From NCBI GenBank assembly GCA_963777565.1, contig CAVZQZ010000008.1:62001-126000 (forward strand): 64,000 bases of DNA, written 5' to 3'. Below the pieces are notes generated by a model. It ran no database searches. It was not told where the DNA came from and saw only the letters and a list, made by a program, of their open reading frames with translations. A program made the translations under genes and the position numbers. Position 1 is the first letter of the stretch; each line of letters begins with the position of its first letter. This document shows, piece by piece, positions 10,540 through 19,481 of this stretch. The DNA is from CALMEC01 sp963777565 (lineage in GTDB: Bacteria > Actinomycetota > Thermoleophilia > Miltoncostaeales > Miltoncostaeaceae).

Positions 10540-13500
10540 ATGAAGATCCGCTTCGTCACACTCGCTCGCCGCGCGGCGGCGCTCGGCCTTGTCGCGCTCG
10601 CGCTCCCGGCGCTCGCGACCGCCGTCCCGCTCCCGGGCGACAATTTCGAGGCGGACGATGGCAACCTCGTCCTGAACACGAATGGCAACGTCGATTGGAA
10701 CACGGCCTCGCCCGCCGTGTCGTTCGACGCCCCGCAGGCATCGGACAACAGCTTCACGAACGGCGCCCAGGAGGACAATCCGTCGTCGACGTGGGGCACC
10801 ACGACGGCTCCGGTGAACTCGAAGGCCGACATCACACGGGTGTACATGAAGTCGGCGTTCCCGTTCTTCCGCCTCGGCATCGTCCGCAACCAGGCCGCGA
10901 ACGGAACCGTCGCCTTCCACGTGGAGCTCAATCAGTCGAGCGCGAAGCACGCGAACGGACTTCCGGTCCGGACGGTCGGCGACGCGCTCTTCGTCTATGA
11001 CGTCCAGGGGAGCAACACCACCGCCACGATCAAGCTCCACCGCTGGATCGCAAGCGGACAGTGCGCGACCAACACGTCCACGCCGTGCTGGGGCGTCGGA
11101 ACGACGCTGAACGCGACCCAGGCGATCGGCGCGAACCACGCCGGACCCGGTACGACCCTCGACACGGTCGCCGACCCCGACGTGCAGCTTGCCGCGAAGA
11201 CCTTCGACGAGCTCGCGGTGAACCTGACGACGGCGCTCGGCGTCCCGCAGAACAGCTGCATCAACTTCGGCCAGGTCTGGGTCAAGACCCGTGAAGGCGG
11301 AAGCTTCGGGTCGGCCCTCCAGGACCTCATGGGCCCGCTGCCGATCAGCGTCGGCAACTGCGACGTCGGGATCGAGAAGGACGTCGTGAAGGTCGACGAC
11401 GCGAGTGTCGACAACCCCGCGTCGGTGCCGTACGGCTCGGTCCTCGGGTATCGCGTTCGCGTGTTCCTCGGGGCCGGCAGCGCGCCGATCCCCGCGGACC
11501 TGCTGTCGGTCACCGACACGTCGATCAGCGACAACACGCTCGACAAGGCCCCGCTCGCGCCGGTCATCGCGAACGGCGAGATTCTCGGCGACACCAACGG
11601 CAACGAGCTCCTCGAGGCGGGCGAGAAGTGGGTGTACGCCCTCAACTCGGAGGGCGCGCCGGTCGTCCAGGTCGCCGCCTCCTGCGACGACGTCGTCAAC
11701 TCGGCGAAGGTCGCCGTCACGGGTGGCGACACCAACCCCGCCAACAACCAGGCGACGCGCACGACCCAGGTCGTGTGCACCCCGGATCTCGTGATCGACA
11801 AGTCGGCTCCGGAGTCGGTCGACTTCGGCGGCACGATCACGTACGCCATCACGGTGCGCCACACCGACGCATCGGATCCGCTGGGCATCCCCGTCCAGTC
11901 GGTGACCGACAAGGTGGGCGCCGATGCGGGGGTTCCGCTGTCACTGCTGAGCGGCGACGACGGCGACGGCCTGCTCGAGAAGGGCGAGGTCTGGACGTAT
12001 GGCAAGAACGGCGGCCCGATGACCGTCACGCCCGAGACGTGTGATGACGTCGTCAACACCGTCACGCTGGCGGCCTCGCAGGACACCAACGCCGAGAACA
12101 ACACGGACTCGGTGACGACGAAGGTGGTCTGCAAGCCGGACCTGGTCATCGAGAAGTCGGCTCCCGATTCGGTCAAGTTCGGTGAGACGATCAGCTACGC
12201 GATCAAGGTGTCGCACGCCCCGGCCTCGGACCCGCTCCCCATCCCGGTCGACTCGGTGATGGATGAGCTCGCGGGGCAGTCGGCGGTCGCACTGTCATTG
12301 CTCAACGGTGACGACGGCAACGGGAAGCTCGACATGGGCGAGGTCTGGACGTTTGGCAAGAACGGCGGCCCGATGACCGTCACGCCCGAGACGTGTGATG
12401 ACGTTGTCAACACCGTCACGCTGGCCGCGTCCATGGACACCAACGCCGAGAACAACACGGACTCGGTGACGACGAAGGTGGTCTGCAAGCCGGACCTGGT
12501 CATCGAGAAGTACGCCGACGTCGAGCAGGTCGACTTCGGCGGGAAGATCACCTACACGATCAAGGTGCGTCACACGGATGCATCGGATCCCCTGAGCATC
12601 CCCGTCCAGTCGGTGACCGACACGCTCGGTGACGCTGCCGCGGTCGAATTGACCCTGGTTGGCGGCGACAAGAACGGCAACTCGCTTCTCGACAAGGGCG
12701 AGGTGTGGACGTACGGCCTGAAGGACGGGCCGGTGACGCACACGGCCGATCGGTGTGCACCGGTGATCAACACGGTCACGCTCACCGCGGACGGCGACGC
12801 CAACGCCCGGAACAACACCGACAGCGTGACGGTCCCGGTGACCTGCACGCTCGACATCGCGATCGCCAAGACGAGCGACAAGGACATCTACGTCCCTGGC
12901 GAGACCATCAACTACACGATCACGGTCACCAACACCGGACAGGCGGCGATCCCCTTCGAGCAGATCGCGGTGGACGACCCGACCCTGCCGCAGCTCACCC
13001 CCGTCAACCCCCCGGCTGAGCTTGCGAGCGGCGAGAGCGTCGTGTTCACCGGTTCGCGCGCCGTCACGACCGCCGACTGCGGCCAGGTGAGGAACACCGC
13101 GACGGCCTCGCTCGTGCTCGACGGCCAGCTCGTCGCGGAGACGGACAGCACCAACAACGCGGCGACGCGGGACGTCACCGTGAAGTGCACGCTCGACATC
13201 GCGATCGCCAAGTCGGCGGACAAGCCGAGCTACGCACCCGGCGAGACGATCAACTACACGGTCACCCTCACCAACACCGGTCAGCTTCCGATCCCGTTCG
13301 GGGCGATCAAGGTCTCCGACCCGACGCTGCCGGTGCTGGCCCTGTCAGGAGCGGCGCCCGAAGCGCTCGCCCCGGGTCAGTCGCTCCTCTACACCGGGGC
13401 GCGGCCCGTCGCCGCCGCCCAATGCGGCCAGGTCGTCAACACCGCGACCGTGGCGCTCACCGGCGACCTTCCGGCGGAGGCCACGCTTCTCAACAACACC

Positions 13501-13947
13501 GCATCGGTCGCCGTTGCGGTGGCCGGCGAGGCGTGCAACCCGGTGATCGTCGGCGAGGTCAACACGCGCATCGCGATCCGGAAGGTCGGTCCGAAGAAGG
13601 CAAAGGCCAAGCAGGCCGTTGCCTACACGATCCTCGTGACCAACACCGGTAACACCGTTGCGAAGAACGTCATGGTCGTCGATCCGCTGCCCGCGGGCAT
13701 GGTGATCGCGAAGCGTCCGGCCAATGCGACCTTCAGCAAGGGCAAGGTCACCTGGACGGTCGGCGATCTCAAGCCGGGCCAGTCGGTCACGCTGCGTGTG
13801 CTGCTGCGGACCGATGTCAACCTCACGCGCAACCGGTGCAACATCGCCACCGCGAGCGCCAGCAACGCGCCGACGGTGCGGGGCAAGGCATGCACCACGT
13901 TCACCCGGGTCCTGGGTGCGGTGCTCGTCCCGAGGGTCACCGGGTAG
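10540..13947 (+). CDS. Large secreted protein with tandem DUF11/SdrD-like beta-sandwich repeats
   Basis: This 1135-residue protein has a Sec signal peptide (hydrophobic core about residues 12-27, cleavage after ATA or nearby). A ~290-residue N-terminal domain of unknown type is followed by a series of beta-sandwich repeats. Three ~118-residue units begin near VVCTPDLVIDKSAP and end in NTVTLAAS...AENNTDSVT. Two shorter units begin CTLDIAIAKS, and a final DUF11 domain (YTILVTNTGNTVAKNVMVVDPLPAG) closes the protein. There is no LPXTG or membrane anchor, so it is probably released or held by another surface structure. I chose the ATG at 10540 over the GTG at 10531 because the basic n-region follows directly. 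The gene is intact although the preceding aconitase gene is riddled with indels. Confidence 0.8.
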   Translation: MKIRFVTLARRAAALGLVALALPALATAVPLPGDNFEADDGNLVLNTNGNVDWNTASPAVSFDAPQASDNSFTNGAQEDNPSSTWGTTTAPVNSKADITRVYMKSAFPFFRLGIVRNQAANGTVAFHVELNQSSAKHANGLPVRTVGDALFVYDVQGSNTTATIKLHRWIASGQCATNTSTPCWGVGTTLNATQAIGANHAGPGTTLDTVADPDVQLAAKTFDELAVNLTTALGVPQNSCINFGQVWVKTREGGSFGSALQDLMGPLPISVGNCDVGIEKDVVKVDDASVDNPASVPYGSVLGYRVRVFLGAGSAPIPADLLSVTDTSISDNTLDKAPLAPVIANGEILGDTNGNELLEAGEKWVYALNSEGAPVVQVAASCDDVVNSAKVAVTGGDTNPANNQATRTTQVVCTPDLVIDKSAPESVDFGGTITYAITVRHTDASDPLGIPVQSVTDKVGADAGVPLSLLSGDDGDGLLEKGEVWTYGKNGGPMTVTPETCDDVVNTVTLAASQDTNAENNTDSVTTKVVCKPDLVIEKSAPDSVKFGETISYAIKVSHAPASDPLPIPVDSVMDELAGQSAVALSLLNGDDGNGKLDMGEVWTFGKNGGPMTVTPETCDDVVNTVTLAASMDTNAENNTDSVTTKVVCKPDLVIEKYADVEQVDFGGKITYTIKVRHTDASDPLSIPVQSVTDTLGDAAAVELTLVGGDKNGNSLLDKGEVWTYGLKDGPVTHTADRCAPVINTVTLTADGDANARNNTDSVTVPVTCTLDIAIAKTSDKDIYVPGETINYTITVTNTGQAAIPFEQIAVDDPTLPQLTPVNPPAELASGESVVFTGSRAVTTADCGQVRNTATASLVLDGQLVAETDSTNNAATRDVTVKCTLDIAIAKSADKPSYAPGETINYTVTLTNTGQLPIPFGAIKVSDPTLPVLALSGAAPEALAPGQSLLYTGARPVAAAQCGQVVNTATVALTGDLPAEATLLNNTASVAVAVAGEACNPVIVGEVNTRIAIRKVGPKKAKAKQAVAYTILVTNTGNTVAKNVMVVDPLPAGMVIAKRPANATFSKGKVTWTVGDLKPGQSVTLRVLLRTDVNLTRNRCNIATASASNAPTVRGKACTTFTRVLGAVLVPRVTG
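11776..12843 (+). repeat. Three tandem ~354-nt coding repeats
   Basis: Units begin at the Cys codons at 11776, 12130 and 12484 (spacing 354, 354 and then 360 nt). The segment from about 12007 is nearly identical at the DNA level to that from 12361, down to synonymous positions, which indicates recent duplication inside the gene. Confidence 0.8.
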
Positions 13948-13960
13948 CCGGGAGCTCGAT

Positions 13961-13991
13961 GCGAGGGGCGGGAGGTCTTCCCGCCCCTCGC
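13961..13991. terminator. Bidirectional terminator hairpin
   Basis: Two perfect 12-nt arms (GCGAGGGGCGGG and CCCGCCCCTCGC) enclose a 7-nt loop between the convergent surface-protein and enoyl-CoA hydratase genes. Confidence 0.65.
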
Positions 13992-14012
13992 GCAGTTTCG
14001 ACCCGCCGGAGG

Positions 14013-14780
14013 TCAGCTCGACCGGCCGGTCCAGACCGGGGAGCGCTTCTCGAGGAACGCCGCGAACCCCTCCTGGGCGTCGGGCGTCGCCGAGTACCGG
14101 GCCATGACCTCGCCCGCGTGCTCGTAGGCAGCGTCGAGATCCAGGTCCGAGTTGGCGTGGAACGCGCGCTTGCCGGTGGCGAGCACGACGGGGCTCGCCG
14201 TCGCAATCCGTCGGGCCAGGGACATGGTTGCCTCGGTGAGCTCCGATGCGGGAACGACGTCGTTCACAAGACCCCATTCCGCCGCGGTGCGTGCGTCGAT
14301 GGGGTCGCCGGTGAGGAGCATGCGCATCGTGCGCTTGCGGCCGACGGCCCGTGAGACCTCAACCATGGGGGTCGTGCAGAACAACCCGACGTGCACGCCG
14401 GGTGTCGCGAACGTGGCCGTCTCACTGGCCACCGCGAGGTCGCAGGCGGCCACCAGCTGACATCCGGCCGCTGTGGCCACCCCCTGTACCTGCGCGATCA
14501 CCGGTTGCGGCGCCCGGTGGATCGCAAGCATGAGCTCACCGCATTCTCGGAACAGCTCGTCGTAGAAGTCCGCGTCGCGCTCGCGCATCTCGCGCAGGTC
14601 GTGGCCCGCGCTGAAGGCCGGGCCGGTCGCGGCGATGACGATCACGCATGCTTCACGCTCGTCGATCGCCGTCCGCAGCGCTCGAATCGTCTCCAGGGAG
14701 AGGGGGTTGCGCCGACCCGGCCGGTCCAGTGTGATCGTGAGGATTGGGCCGTCTCGTGTGACGAACAGCGGCTCGCTCAG
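14013..14780 (-). CDS. Enoyl-CoA hydratase/isomerase family protein with CTG start
   Basis: This 255-residue crotonase-fold enzyme is of typical family length. The oxyanion-hole motifs AGHDLREM and GVATAAGCQLVAACDLAVAS are present, and the C-terminal part matches enoyl-CoA hydratases (EKRSPVWTGR). The usual catalytic Glu position after the second motif reads GVHVGLFCTTPM, so it may act as an isomerase or a noncanonical hydratase rather than a beta-oxidation hydratase. The start is a CTG at 14780: a perfect AAGGAGG lies about 5 nt before it and the N-terminus (SEPLFVTRDGPILTITLDRP) is what the family needs. The first standard start in frame (14645) would delete strand 1. It is divergent from the CoA-binding gene. 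Confidence 0.85.
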   Translation of the reverse strand: MSEPLFVTRDGPILTITLDRPGRRNPLSLETIRALRTAIDEREACVIVIAATGPAFSAGHDLREMRERDADFYDELFRECGELMLAIHRAPQPVIAQVQGVATAAGCQLVAACDLAVASETATFATPGVHVGLFCTTPMVEVSRAVGRKRTMRMLLTGDPIDARTAAEWGLVNDVVPASELTEATMSLARRIATASPVVLATGKRAFHANSDLDLDAAYEHAGEVMARYSATPDAQEGFAAFLEKRSPVWTGRSS

Positions 14781-14830
14781 GGTGGCCTCCTTCGGATGGT
14801 CGTGGCCAAGTGTAATGCGGGGTGGTCGGG

Positions 14831-14836
14831 TACGCT
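14831..14836 (+). promoter_or_regulatory. -10 box TACGCT of the CoA-binding gene
   Basis: TACGCT is followed by 7 nt and the ATG at 14844, which is consistent with a leaderless mRNA. Confidence 0.5.
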
Positions 14837-14843
14837 GGGCACC

Positions 14844-15350
14844 ATGCCGATGCTTGCGGGCATGAGCCAGGGGGCGCCGAGCGACGAGGTGCGGCGCATC
14901 CTGCTGCGGTACAACCGGCTCGCCGTCGTCGGCCTGTCGCCCAACCGCGTCGCGCCCGAGCTACCGGGCGATGGTGCACATGAGGGCCTACGGCTACGAC
15001 ATCACGCCGGTGAACCCGATGTGCGACGAGGTGCTCGGCTTCCCGTGCTGTCGCGACGCTGGCCGACGCTGCCGCGCGCGGCCCCCTCGAGGTCGTCGAC
15101 ATCTTCCGCAGGGTCGAGGACATCCCGCCGATCGTCGACGAGGCGATCGAGCTCGGCGCGAAGGTCATCTGGATGCAGCTCGGGCTCTGGCGACGCCGGA
15201 GTCGGCCGAGCAAGGCCCGCGCCGCCGGCCTCGAGGTGGTGGAGGACCGTTGCATCAAGATGGAGCACTGCCGGTACTTCGGCGGGCTCAACGTGGTGGG
15301 GCTCGTCGACTGGCGTTATCGGCTCCCGGCGGATGGGGGTCCCCGCATAG
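14844..15350 (+). pseudogene. CoA-binding (YccU-like) protein, frameshifted
   Basis: Read across frames this is a ~150-residue Rossmann-fold CoA-binding protein. The start (EVRRILLRYNRLAVVGLSPN) is followed by YRAMVHMRAYGYDITPVNP, VVDIFRRVEDIPPIVDEAIELGA and the C-terminal MEHCRYFGGLN. The frame changes at about 14960, 15050, 15190-15215 and 15310. The last change is one extra G, after which the expected ending (STGVIGSRRMGVPA, stop at 15350) becomes readable. The family often regulates or accompanies acyl-CoA enzymes, but its biochemical role is unclear. It lies directly upstream of, and possibly overlaps, the O-acetylhomoserine gene. Confidence 0.75.
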
Positions 15351-16646
15351 ACGCCGAGCGCGCGTTCGGGTTCGACACCCTCGCGGTGCACGCCGGCCAG
15401 CGGGTCGACCCGGTCACCGGCGCGCGGGCCGTCCCGATCTACCAGACGGCGTCCTACGTGTTCGAGGACGCCGAGCATGCGGCCGACCTGTTCGACCTCA
15501 ACCGCTTCGGCAACATCTACACGCGCATCATGAACCCCACGACGGCGGTGTTCGAGGAGCGCGTCGCGAGCCTCGAGGGCGGCGTTGGCGCGCTCGCCAC
15601 CGCCAGCGGCCTGGCCGCTCAGGCGGTGGCGTTCACCACGCTGCTCGAGGCGGGCGACGAGATCGTGGCGTCCACGCACCTGTACGGCGGGAGCCACAAC
15701 CAGCTCGCGATCACGCTCGCGCCGGTTTGGCATCGTCACGACGGTTCGTGCCACCCGGCCGACCTCGGCGGCGTGGCGCGCGGCGATCGGTCCGAAGACG
15801 CGGCTGCTGTACGGCGAGACCATCGGCAACCCGCGCCTCGACGTGCTCGACATCGCGGCGGTCGCCGAGATCGCGGACGACGCGGGCATTCCCCTGGTGA
15901 TCGACAACACGTTCGCGACGCCATACCTGTGCCGTCCGTTCGAGCACGGCGCGCACCTCGTGACGCACTCCGCGACGAAGTGGATCGGAGGCCACGGCAC
16001 CACGATCGGCGGGGTGCTCGTCGACAGCGGTCGTTACGACTGGGCGGCGGGCGTGTTCCCCGGCCTGGTCGACCCGAGCCCGGGGTACCGGGGCATGCGG
16101 CTACGCCGAGACGTTCGGGAACTTCGCGTTCATCATGAAGGCCCGGGTCGAGACGATGCGCGACCTCGGCCCCGCGATGTCGCCGTTCAACGCGTTCCTG
16201 CTGCTGCAGGGGCTCGAGACGCTGTCATTGCGAATGGATCGTCACGTCGCCAACGCCAGCGCGGTCGCCGAGTTCCTCCACGGGCATCCGGCGGTCGAGT
16301 GGGTGAACTACCCGGGCCTCGCCGACAGCCCCTACCGGTCGGCTGCCGAGCGCTACCTCCCGCGGGGCGCCGGATCGATGGTCACGTTCGGGATTCGCGG
16401 AGGCAGGCCCGCCGGCGAGCGGTTCATCGCGGCCTGCGAGCTGTGCAGCGCATCTGGCGAACGTCGGCGACGCGAAGACCCTGGTGATCCACCCGGCCTC
16501 CACCACCCACCGGCGCCTCGACCGGAGCGTTGGTCGCGAGCGGCGTGACCGAGGACATGATCCGCGTCTCGGTGGGCATCGAGACGGTGGACGACATCAT
16601 CTGGGACATCGAACGGGCGCTGGGCGTCGCGGGGAGCGAGGTGTGA
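15333..16646 (+). pseudogene. O-acetylhomoserine sulfhydrylase (Met17/MetY-type), frameshifted
   Basis: This is a Cys/Met-metabolism PLP enzyme of about 430 residues that makes homocysteine from O-acetylhomoserine and sulfide. The N-terminus (FGFDTLAVHAGQR), RFGNIYTRIMNPTT, LEGGVGALATASG and the PLP-lysine motif SATKWIGGHG are all present, as is the C-terminus IRVSVGIETVDDIIWD. The frame is broken near 15725, 15750-15790, 16098, 16448 and 16523, nearly always by one extra base. The start is unclear: the ATG at 15333 is in frame only if one more G was lost from the G-run that follows it. The stop overlaps the next ATG (TGATG). Confidence 0.85.
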
Positions 16647-17056
16647 TGGAACCGTCGATCGACAGCCTCCTGCTGGCCGACTTCGCCGAGGTGGTCAACG
16701 GGAAGCTCTACCTCATGGGCGGGGGGTTCACCGCGGTGCAACTCGCCGACTTCGAGCAGCCGCACCGGTTCTTCGTCGCGGCGGCGCTGCGGATTCCGTG
16801 GACCCACACGAATCTTCCGATCGACATCGCCGGGCGGCTCGAGACCCTCGACGCCGAGCCCATCGATTGCTGGAGCCTCGAAGGGCAGCTCGAGGCCGGC
16901 CGCGCACCGGGTCAGCGAAGCGGCGACACCATCACGATGTTCGCCGCGCCGGTGGAGCTGAGCGTGCCGGGGCCCATGGACATCGTCCTGCGCTTCACCT
17001 TCGGCGCCGACGAACGCACCGCGCGCTTCAAGCTGCTCGACGGGAACGGCGGGTAG
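16646..17056 (+). CDS. Conserved hypothetical protein, DUF6941-like
   Basis: This 136-residue soluble protein begins MEPSIDSLLLADFAEVVNGKLYLMGGG, a pattern I associate with the DUF6941 family, which is predicted to be a beta-rich domain of unknown role. No catalytic motif, signal peptide or membrane segment is seen. The ATG shares one base with the stop codon of the sulfhydrylase gene, so it is translated from the same mRNA. Its 3' end overlaps the convergent PAP2 gene by 29 nt. Confidence 0.7.
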   Translation: MEPSIDSLLLADFAEVVNGKLYLMGGGFTAVQLADFEQPHRFFVAAALRIPWTHTNLPIDIAGRLETLDAEPIDCWSLEGQLEAGRAPGQRSGDTITMFAAPVELSVPGPMDIVLRFTFGADERTARFKLLDGNGG

Positions 17057-17837
17057 CCGGAGCGGGTCGGGCCGGTCCGGGCGCGCGGTGCCCGCGCCAG
17101 CGGGCGACGGCGAAGCCGGCGGCGGTGAGCGCAAGACCCGCTCCGACGTCGAACACGAAGTGGTTGCCCGTCGCGATGACCGAGAGGACGACCAGGGGAC
17201 CCCACGCCAGGCCCGCCATGCGAAGCGGAAGCCATCGGGAGCTCGCGAACACTGCGAGGCCGAGGGCGAAGGCGAACCCCGCATGCAGGCTCGGCACCGC
17301 CGCATACGGGTTGAACAGCAGGGTGGTGGAACCCGTCGCCAGGCCGATGGGCGTATCGGTGCTCACGGCGTCGGCGAACCCCAGGCCGGCGAGTCGCGGC
17401 GGGGCCGTCGGGAACAGCGCGTAGATCGGTAGCGCGAGCGCCCAGGTCGTGAGGAGGGTGGTGCGAAGCCGCCGATACACCTTGCGGTCAGTCCGGTAGA
17501 CGTACACCACTCCGGCGGCCAGTACCACCGTCTGCGCCGCCAGGTAGATCCAGCCGAGCACCGCGAGCCACGGGGTGCCGAGGAGGGCGTCCTGCACTGA
17601 CCGCTCGATGCCGACGCCGAGGCGCGCCTGCGCGTCGAAGACCCACCTGGCGTTGTCGAGCGCGTCGCCGGCGTCCCCCCGGATCGCGACGCGGACTCCC
17701 TGGTACGCGAGGTACGCGGCCGCGAACAGCACGACCTCCCTCCACCATCCTGAGCTGCGCTCACCGACCACGGAGCGCCAGCCCTCGGCCTCGGATGCGG
17801 AGGAGCCGCTGACGGATATCCCGGCTGCGTGTCCCAT
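17028..17837 (-). CDS. PAP2-superfamily membrane protein (inositolphosphotransferase-like)
   Basis: This 269-residue protein has about six membrane segments and the variant PAP2 signature seen in Aur1/Ipt1-type proteins. The motif FPTAPPR lies in the middle, VPSLHAGFAFALG supplies the His of motif 2 and NHFVFDVGAG the His-Asp of motif 3. Such proteins transfer or hydrolyse phosphoryl groups of lipids at the membrane; the substrate is unknown. It lies 14 nt downstream of the MFS gene on the same strand, so the two are probably cotranscribed and under the control of the tetR next door. Confidence 0.75.
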   Translation of the reverse strand: MGHAAGISVSGSSASEAEGWRSVVGERSSGWWREVVLFAAAYLAYQGVRVAIRGDAGDALDNARWVFDAQARLGVGIERSVQDALLGTPWLAVLGWIYLAAQTVVLAAGVVYVYRTDRKVYRRLRTTLLTTWALALPIYALFPTAPPRLAGLGFADAVSTDTPIGLATGSTTLLFNPYAAVPSLHAGFAFALGLAVFASSRWLPLRMAGLAWGPLVVLSVIATGNHFVFDVGAGLALTAAGFAVARWRGHRAPGPARPAPATRRSRRAA

Positions 17838-17851
17838 GCGATCCGGGTGCC

Positions 17852-19333
17852 CTACGGCATCGCGGTCGCGGTGAGCTCAGCCTCCTGGATCGCCGCAACG
17901 TCGCGGGGGCGCACGAGGAGCGCGATGACGATCGCTCCGAGCACCATCAGCCCTGCGCCGGTCAGGAACGCCACCTGGAATCCGTCGACCGTGGCCTCGG
18001 CGCGCTCGGCGGCCGTCGGTGCGTCGCCGAACGTCACGAGACTGTCGGCGGTGCGGTTGCTCGCGAGCGTCGAGAGGATCGCGATCCCGAGCGCCCCGCC
18101 GATCTGCTGCGACGTGTTGAACAGGCCCGATGCCAGGCCGGCGTCCTCTCGGCCGACGTTTGTCGTGGCGATCAGGGTGAGCGGAACGAACACGAATCCG
18201 AGCCCGATACCCATGACGATCAGGCCGGGAAGGACATCCGGAACGTAGGAGCCCGTCGCGGTCGCGAACGACAGGAGCACGAGCCCGACCGCAGCCAGGA
18301 GCGTTCCGGCGAGCGCCACGCCGCGCACGCCGACGCGGGGGATGAGGCGCTGGGCGAGCCCCGACGCCGCGATCACGCCACCGGTCAGCGGCAGGAAGCC
18401 GAGGCCGGTCTCGACCGGCGACATGTGCAGCACGTCCTGCAGGTAGAGCGTCGAAAGGAAGAACACCGCGAACATGCCCCCGGCGACGACCAGCATCGAC
18501 GCATTCGCCGCGCTCAGCGATCGCGTCCGGAAGATGCCGAGTCGCACCAGCGGATGCGACGAGCGCAGCTCGATCGCGACGAAGGCGACGATGAGCGCCG
18601 CGGCGCCCGCGATCAGGCCGAGCGTCCGCCCGGAGCCCCAGCCGTAGTCCTGGGCCTTCACGATCCCGTACACCAGGAGCATCAGCCCACCGGTCACGGT
18701 CGCGGCGCCGGCGAGGTCGAATCCACGGCGGCCGTGCACCCGCGACTCCGGCAGGACGCGGGCGGCAAGCGCGATGGTCAGGATCCCGACCGGCAGGTTG
18801 ACGAAGAAGATCCAGCGCCAGGACAGGTACTCGGTCAGCACCCCGCCGAGGAGGAGTCCGAGCGCACCGCCGCCGACGGCGATCGCCGCCCAGATACCCA
18901 GTGCGCGGGTGCGCTCACGGCCCTCGGAGAACGTGTTCGTCACGATCGACAGCGCGGCGGGAGACACGAGAGCGGCGCCGAGGCCCTGCAGCGCGCGAGC
19001 GCCGACGAGGAGTTCGGGCGACGTCGCGAGGCCGTCGAGCAGCGAAGCGAAAGTGAAGAGCGCGATGCCCGCGACGAAGAGGTTCCGGCGGCCGAAGAGG
19101 TCCGCGGCGCGCCCACCGAGCAGGAGGAACCCACCGAACATCAGCGTGTACGCGTTCAGCACCCACTGGAGCGACGTCGGCGAGAACCCCAGGTCGACCT
19201 GGATCGTCGGCAGCGCCACGTTCACGATGGTCGCATCGAGGACGACCATGAACTGGCCCAGGCAGACGACGAGGAGGATGAGCCAGGCGGGGGATCTGCG
19301 GGCGGCGGCTGCAGCCCTCGTCATCGCGTTCAT
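17852..19333 (-). CDS. MFS drug-efflux transporter, DHA2 family (14 TM)
   Basis: This 493-residue transporter has about 14 hydrophobic helices. The DHA2 signatures are clear: LDATIVNVALPTI in helix 1, GGRAADLFGRRN in the loop between helices 2 and 3, and WRWIFFVNLPVG in the helix 5-6 region. It should export cationic or lipophilic drugs in exchange for protons. The ATG at 19333 follows GGAG with a spacing of about 9 nt. It is divergent from a tetR gene with overlapping promoters, the common layout of a repressor-controlled efflux pump. Confidence 0.9.
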   Translation of the reverse strand: MNAMTRAAAAARRSPAWLILLVVCLGQFMVVLDATIVNVALPTIQVDLGFSPTSLQWVLNAYTLMFGGFLLLGGRAADLFGRRNLFVAGIALFTFASLLDGLATSPELLVGARALQGLGAALVSPAALSIVTNTFSEGRERTRALGIWAAIAVGGGALGLLLGGVLTEYLSWRWIFFVNLPVGILTIALAARVLPESRVHGRRGFDLAGAATVTGGLMLLVYGIVKAQDYGWGSGRTLGLIAGAAALIVAFVAIELRSSHPLVRLGIFRTRSLSAANASMLVVAGGMFAVFFLSTLYLQDVLHMSPVETGLGFLPLTGGVIAASGLAQRLIPRVGVRGVALAGTLLAAVGLVLLSFATATGSYVPDVLPGLIVMGIGLGFVFVPLTLIATTNVGREDAGLASGLFNTSQQIGGALGIAILSTLASNRTADSLVTFGDAPTAAERAEATVDGFQVAFLTGAGLMVLGAIVIALLVRPRDVAAIQEAELTATAMP

Positions 19334-19417
19334 GTGCGTTGCTCCTCGATTGTCGGTCCGTCTTCGCTCCCGCCGTTCCGTCGGGGACAGCGGGTAACAA
19401 ACTGGCAGTGACTGACA

Positions 19418-19446
19418 TTTGTACACATCCTGCCGATAAGAGTCAA
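19418..19446 (-). promoter_or_regulatory. Promoter of the MFS-PAP2 operon
   Basis: On the minus strand TTGACT (19446-19441) and TACAAA (19423-19418) are separated by 17 nt. The leader to the ATG is about 78 nt. The -35 box is one base away from the -35 box of tetR on the opposite strand. Confidence 0.65.
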
Positions 19447-19447
19447 G

Positions 19448-19475
19448 CTGACATCGCGGCGGCGCCTGTTACAAT
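19448..19475 (+). promoter_or_regulatory. Promoter of tetR
   Basis: CTGACA (19448-19453) and TACAAT (19470-19475) are separated by 16 nt, each 5 of 6 bases from consensus. The ATG at 19482 lies 6 nt after the -10 box, so the mRNA is probably leaderless. Confidence 0.7.
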
Positions 19476-19481
19476 GGCGGG

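Noticed and set aside
12007..12500. CRISPR or other non-coding repeat array
   Set aside because: The repeats are 354 nt, in frame and encode beta-sandwich domains; there are no short repeats with spacers.
15173..16138. Fusion of the CoA-binding protein with O-acetylhomoserine sulfhydrylase
   Set aside because: The two appear to share a frame, but removing one extra G near 15310 restores the normal CoA-binding ending (STGVIGSRR...) and a stop at 15350, so the apparent fusion is probably an indel effect.
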